Source: Pseudomonadota bacterium
Lineage (GTDB): Bacteria > Pseudomonadota > Alphaproteobacteria > Rhizobiales > Methylopilaceae
NCBI GenBank assembly: GCA_023430145.1
Contig: JAEZCD010000041.1
Location: forward strand, 1 to 5,957
DNA: 5,957 nucleotides
Direction of reading: 5' to 3'
A program made the position numbers and the translations under genes. This document shows positions 4,866 to 5,957 of the stretch, in pieces (within the stretch, counting starts at the first letter, position 1; the number at the start of each line of letters is the position of its first letter). The notes beneath the pieces were generated by a model. The model was not told the DNA's origin and did no database searches. It saw only the letters and a program-made list of their open reading frames with translations.

Positions 4866-5861
4866 ATGAGAATTGTGATCAACCGGGCTGGTGGTCCGGA
4901 TGCCCTTAAGGCGGAGGAAGCGCGCCGTCCCAGGGTGCCCGCCGGCCACCTGCTGGTCGAGAACCGATACGCGGCCGTGAACTTCATCGACACGCTCATC
5001 CGCCGCGGCGCCATGCCAGCCGGCGCGATGCCCGATCTGCCGCATGTGCCGGGGGTGGAGGGCGCCGGAGTCGTCGACACGATCGGCCCCGGTGTGACCG
5101 GCTACAGCCCCGGCGAGGTGGTCGCCTGGATGGGACGTCCGGGCGCGGGCGGGTACGGCCGATATTCCCTGGTGCCACCTCACGCCGTCGCGAGGCTCGC
5201 GGCCACGACGCCTCCGGCGGAAGCGGCCGGTCTGCCGGTCAACGCCGTCACCGCCTGGCAGCTGCTGGTGAAGATCGGTCGCGTCGAGCCCGGCGAGACG
5301 GTTCTCGTGCGGGCCGCGGCCGGAGGTGTCGGCACGATGCTGGTGCAGCTCGCCAAGCTTCTCGGCGCCCGGGTCGTGGCGGTGTGCAGCAAGGCCAAGC
5401 TGCCCTTCATCCGCGAGCAGGGCGCCGATCACGCCATCGCCTACGACGCCGACGATGTCGGCCGAGCGGTCATGGCGATCACGGACGACAGAGGGGTCGA
5501 CATCGCCTGCAATCCGGTCGGCGGCGCCACGGTGGCGAGCGACCTTGCGTGCCTCGCACCCTTCGGCCGGCTCCTGATCTACGGCTTCCTCGCAGGGGAG
5601 CCGCAGGGCTCGTTCGCATCCGATCTCGTGCCGCACTTCGGGAAATCGGTCGGCCTCCACGTCTCGGACGTCTACACGCTGTACGACACACGTCCCGACG
5701 TGTTCGCCTCGGCGCTCGCCGAGGCTGTCGGACTGCTCGAGGCGGGGGTACTGAGGCCCCGGCTTCACGCCGTTCTGCCGTTGCGGGACGCGTCGCAGGC
5801 GCACGAGATGATCGAGAGCGGAGACGTCGCCGGCAAGATCGTTCTCGAGGTCGGGCCGTGA
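4866..5861 (+). CDS. Zinc-free NADPH:quinone oxidoreductase-like MDR enzyme
   Basis: This is a 331-residue medium-chain dehydrogenase/reductase of the quinone oxidoreductase subgroup (E. coli Qor has 327). The N-terminal GroES-like domain includes NRYAAVNFIDTLIRRG (33-48) and PHVPGVEGAGVVDTIG (59-74). The hinge LPVNAVTAWQLL (123-134) leads to the Rossmann domain with the nucleotide-binding loop AAAGGVGTMLVQLAK (150-164). The zinc-binding Cys/His set of alcohol dehydrogenases is absent. Such enzymes reduce quinones or other activated alkenes and carbonyls with NADPH in the cytoplasm; the true substrate is unknown. The C-terminus GKIVLEV is typical. ATG 4866 is preceded by GAGGG (4855-4859) at 6-base spacing, a strong ribosome-binding site. 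The frame is open far upstream, but that is only high-GC read-through across the LysR gene. It is probably controlled by the divergent LysR regulator. Confidence 0.93.
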   Translation: MRIVINRAGGPDALKAEEARRPRVPAGHLLVENRYAAVNFIDTLIRRGAMPAGAMPDLPHVPGVEGAGVVDTIGPGVTGYSPGEVVAWMGRPGAGGYGRYSLVPPHAVARLAATTPPAEAAGLPVNAVTAWQLLVKIGRVEPGETVLVRAAAGGVGTMLVQLAKLLGARVVAVCSKAKLPFIREQGADHAIAYDADDVGRAVMAITDDRGVDIACNPVGGATVASDLACLAPFGRLLIYGFLAGEPQGSFASDLVPHFGKSVGLHVSDVYTLYDTRPDVFASALAEAVGLLEAGVLRPRLHAVLPLRDASQAHEMIESGDVAGKIVLEVGP

Positions 5862-5875
5862 TCCGGGCGGGAGAC

Positions 5876-5930
5876 CGTCCCGGTGGGACGAGCCCTGCTG
5901 CCCCGTTGCCGGGGATCACGCCCCCCCGTG
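5876..5930 (+). terminator. Small hairpins downstream of the oxidoreductase
   Basis: Three short perfect inverted repeats follow the oxidoreductase stop. CGTCCC-ggt-GGGACG (5876-5890) begins 14 bases after the stop. CCCCG-ttgc-CGGGG (5901-5914) comes next, then a 4-bp CACG/CGTG stem around six Cs (5917-5930). None is followed by a T-run, so they are weak terminator candidates. The first is the best placed to end the transcript. No gene is visible from 5862 to the window end. Confidence 0.3.
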
Positions 5931-5937
5931 CAAGCCC

Positions 5938-5957
5938 GTAGCCCGGATGAGCGGAGC
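5938..5957. repeat. Probable REP-type palindrome, first half (cut by window end)
   Basis: The final 20 bases read GTAGCCCGGATGAGCGGAGC. This matches the first half of an intergenic palindromic repeat widespread in Rhizobiales and some other Proteobacteria, in which a GTAGCCCGGATGAGCG-type arm is followed by its inverse ending in ATCCGGG. The second arm would lie just beyond the window, so the palindrome itself is not seen; identification is from recalled motif similarity. Its position after a gene end is typical for such elements. Confidence 0.5.

Noticed and set aside
4809..5804. Extension of the LysR frame antisense through the oxidoreductase, giving 635 residues
   Set aside because: The added N-terminal part matches no family and lies antisense to a clear MDR enzyme with a good ribosome-binding site. 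LysR proteins are about 300 residues long.
3060..5861. A 933-codon open frame on the plus strand running from ccmC through ccmD, ccmG and the LysR gene into the oxidoreductase
   Set aside because: Only the part from ATG 4866 has a recognisable fold. The rest is Arg/Pro/Gly-rich read-through opposite or out of frame with real genes, as expected in high-GC DNA.

Overview
The window looks like chromosomal DNA from a high-GC alphaproteobacterium, probably of the Hyphomicrobiales/Rhizobiales type. The grounds are the ccmA-B-C-D-G gene order for System I cytochrome c maturation, the protein style of the Ccm genes, a Uma2 subfamily common in that group, and a 20-base end motif resembling a REP-type palindrome seen in such genomes. 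The genus cannot be named from this sequence alone.

Layout. Positions 1-842 hold the 3' end of ccmA (cut by the window edge) and complete ccmB, coupled by an ATGA overlap. Positions 843-2138 hold two tandem paralogous Uma2-family (DUF820, PD-(D/E)XK nuclease fold) genes on the minus strand. They sit between ccmB and ccmC, which are normally adjacent. Positions 2348-3828 resume the ccm cluster: ccmC, ccmD and ccmG (dsbE-like), tightly coupled by a 1-base overlap and then a 0-base junction. Positions 3897-4808 are a minus-strand LysR-type regulator. It is divergent from a zinc-free quinone oxidoreductase-like MDR enzyme at 4866-5861, a classic regulator/target pair. The last 96 bases are non-coding, with small hairpins and one half of a probable REP palindrome cut by the window end.

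How the genes work together. CcmA and CcmB form the ABC module that releases holo-CcmE. CcmC and CcmD load heme onto CcmE at the periplasmic face. CcmG supplies reductant to keep the apocytochrome CXXCH thiols reduced. The remaining genes (ccmE, ccmF, ccmH, ccmI) are not in the window. The Uma2 pair splits the ccm operon, so ccmCDG probably needs its own promoter in the 2139-2347 gap. The LysR gene probably controls the neighbouring oxidoreductase.

The most unusual feature is the Uma2 pair. The two proteins align over 194 residues without a gap, at about 55% identity counted by hand. A near-copy of the last 15 bases of ccmB, followed by TAG, lies just downstream of the second Uma2 gene. This suggests a tandem duplication whose unit began inside the ccmB 3' end. 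I see no CRISPR array, tRNA, rRNA, phage gene or insertion sequence. Apart from the Uma2 interruption the gene content is ordinary.
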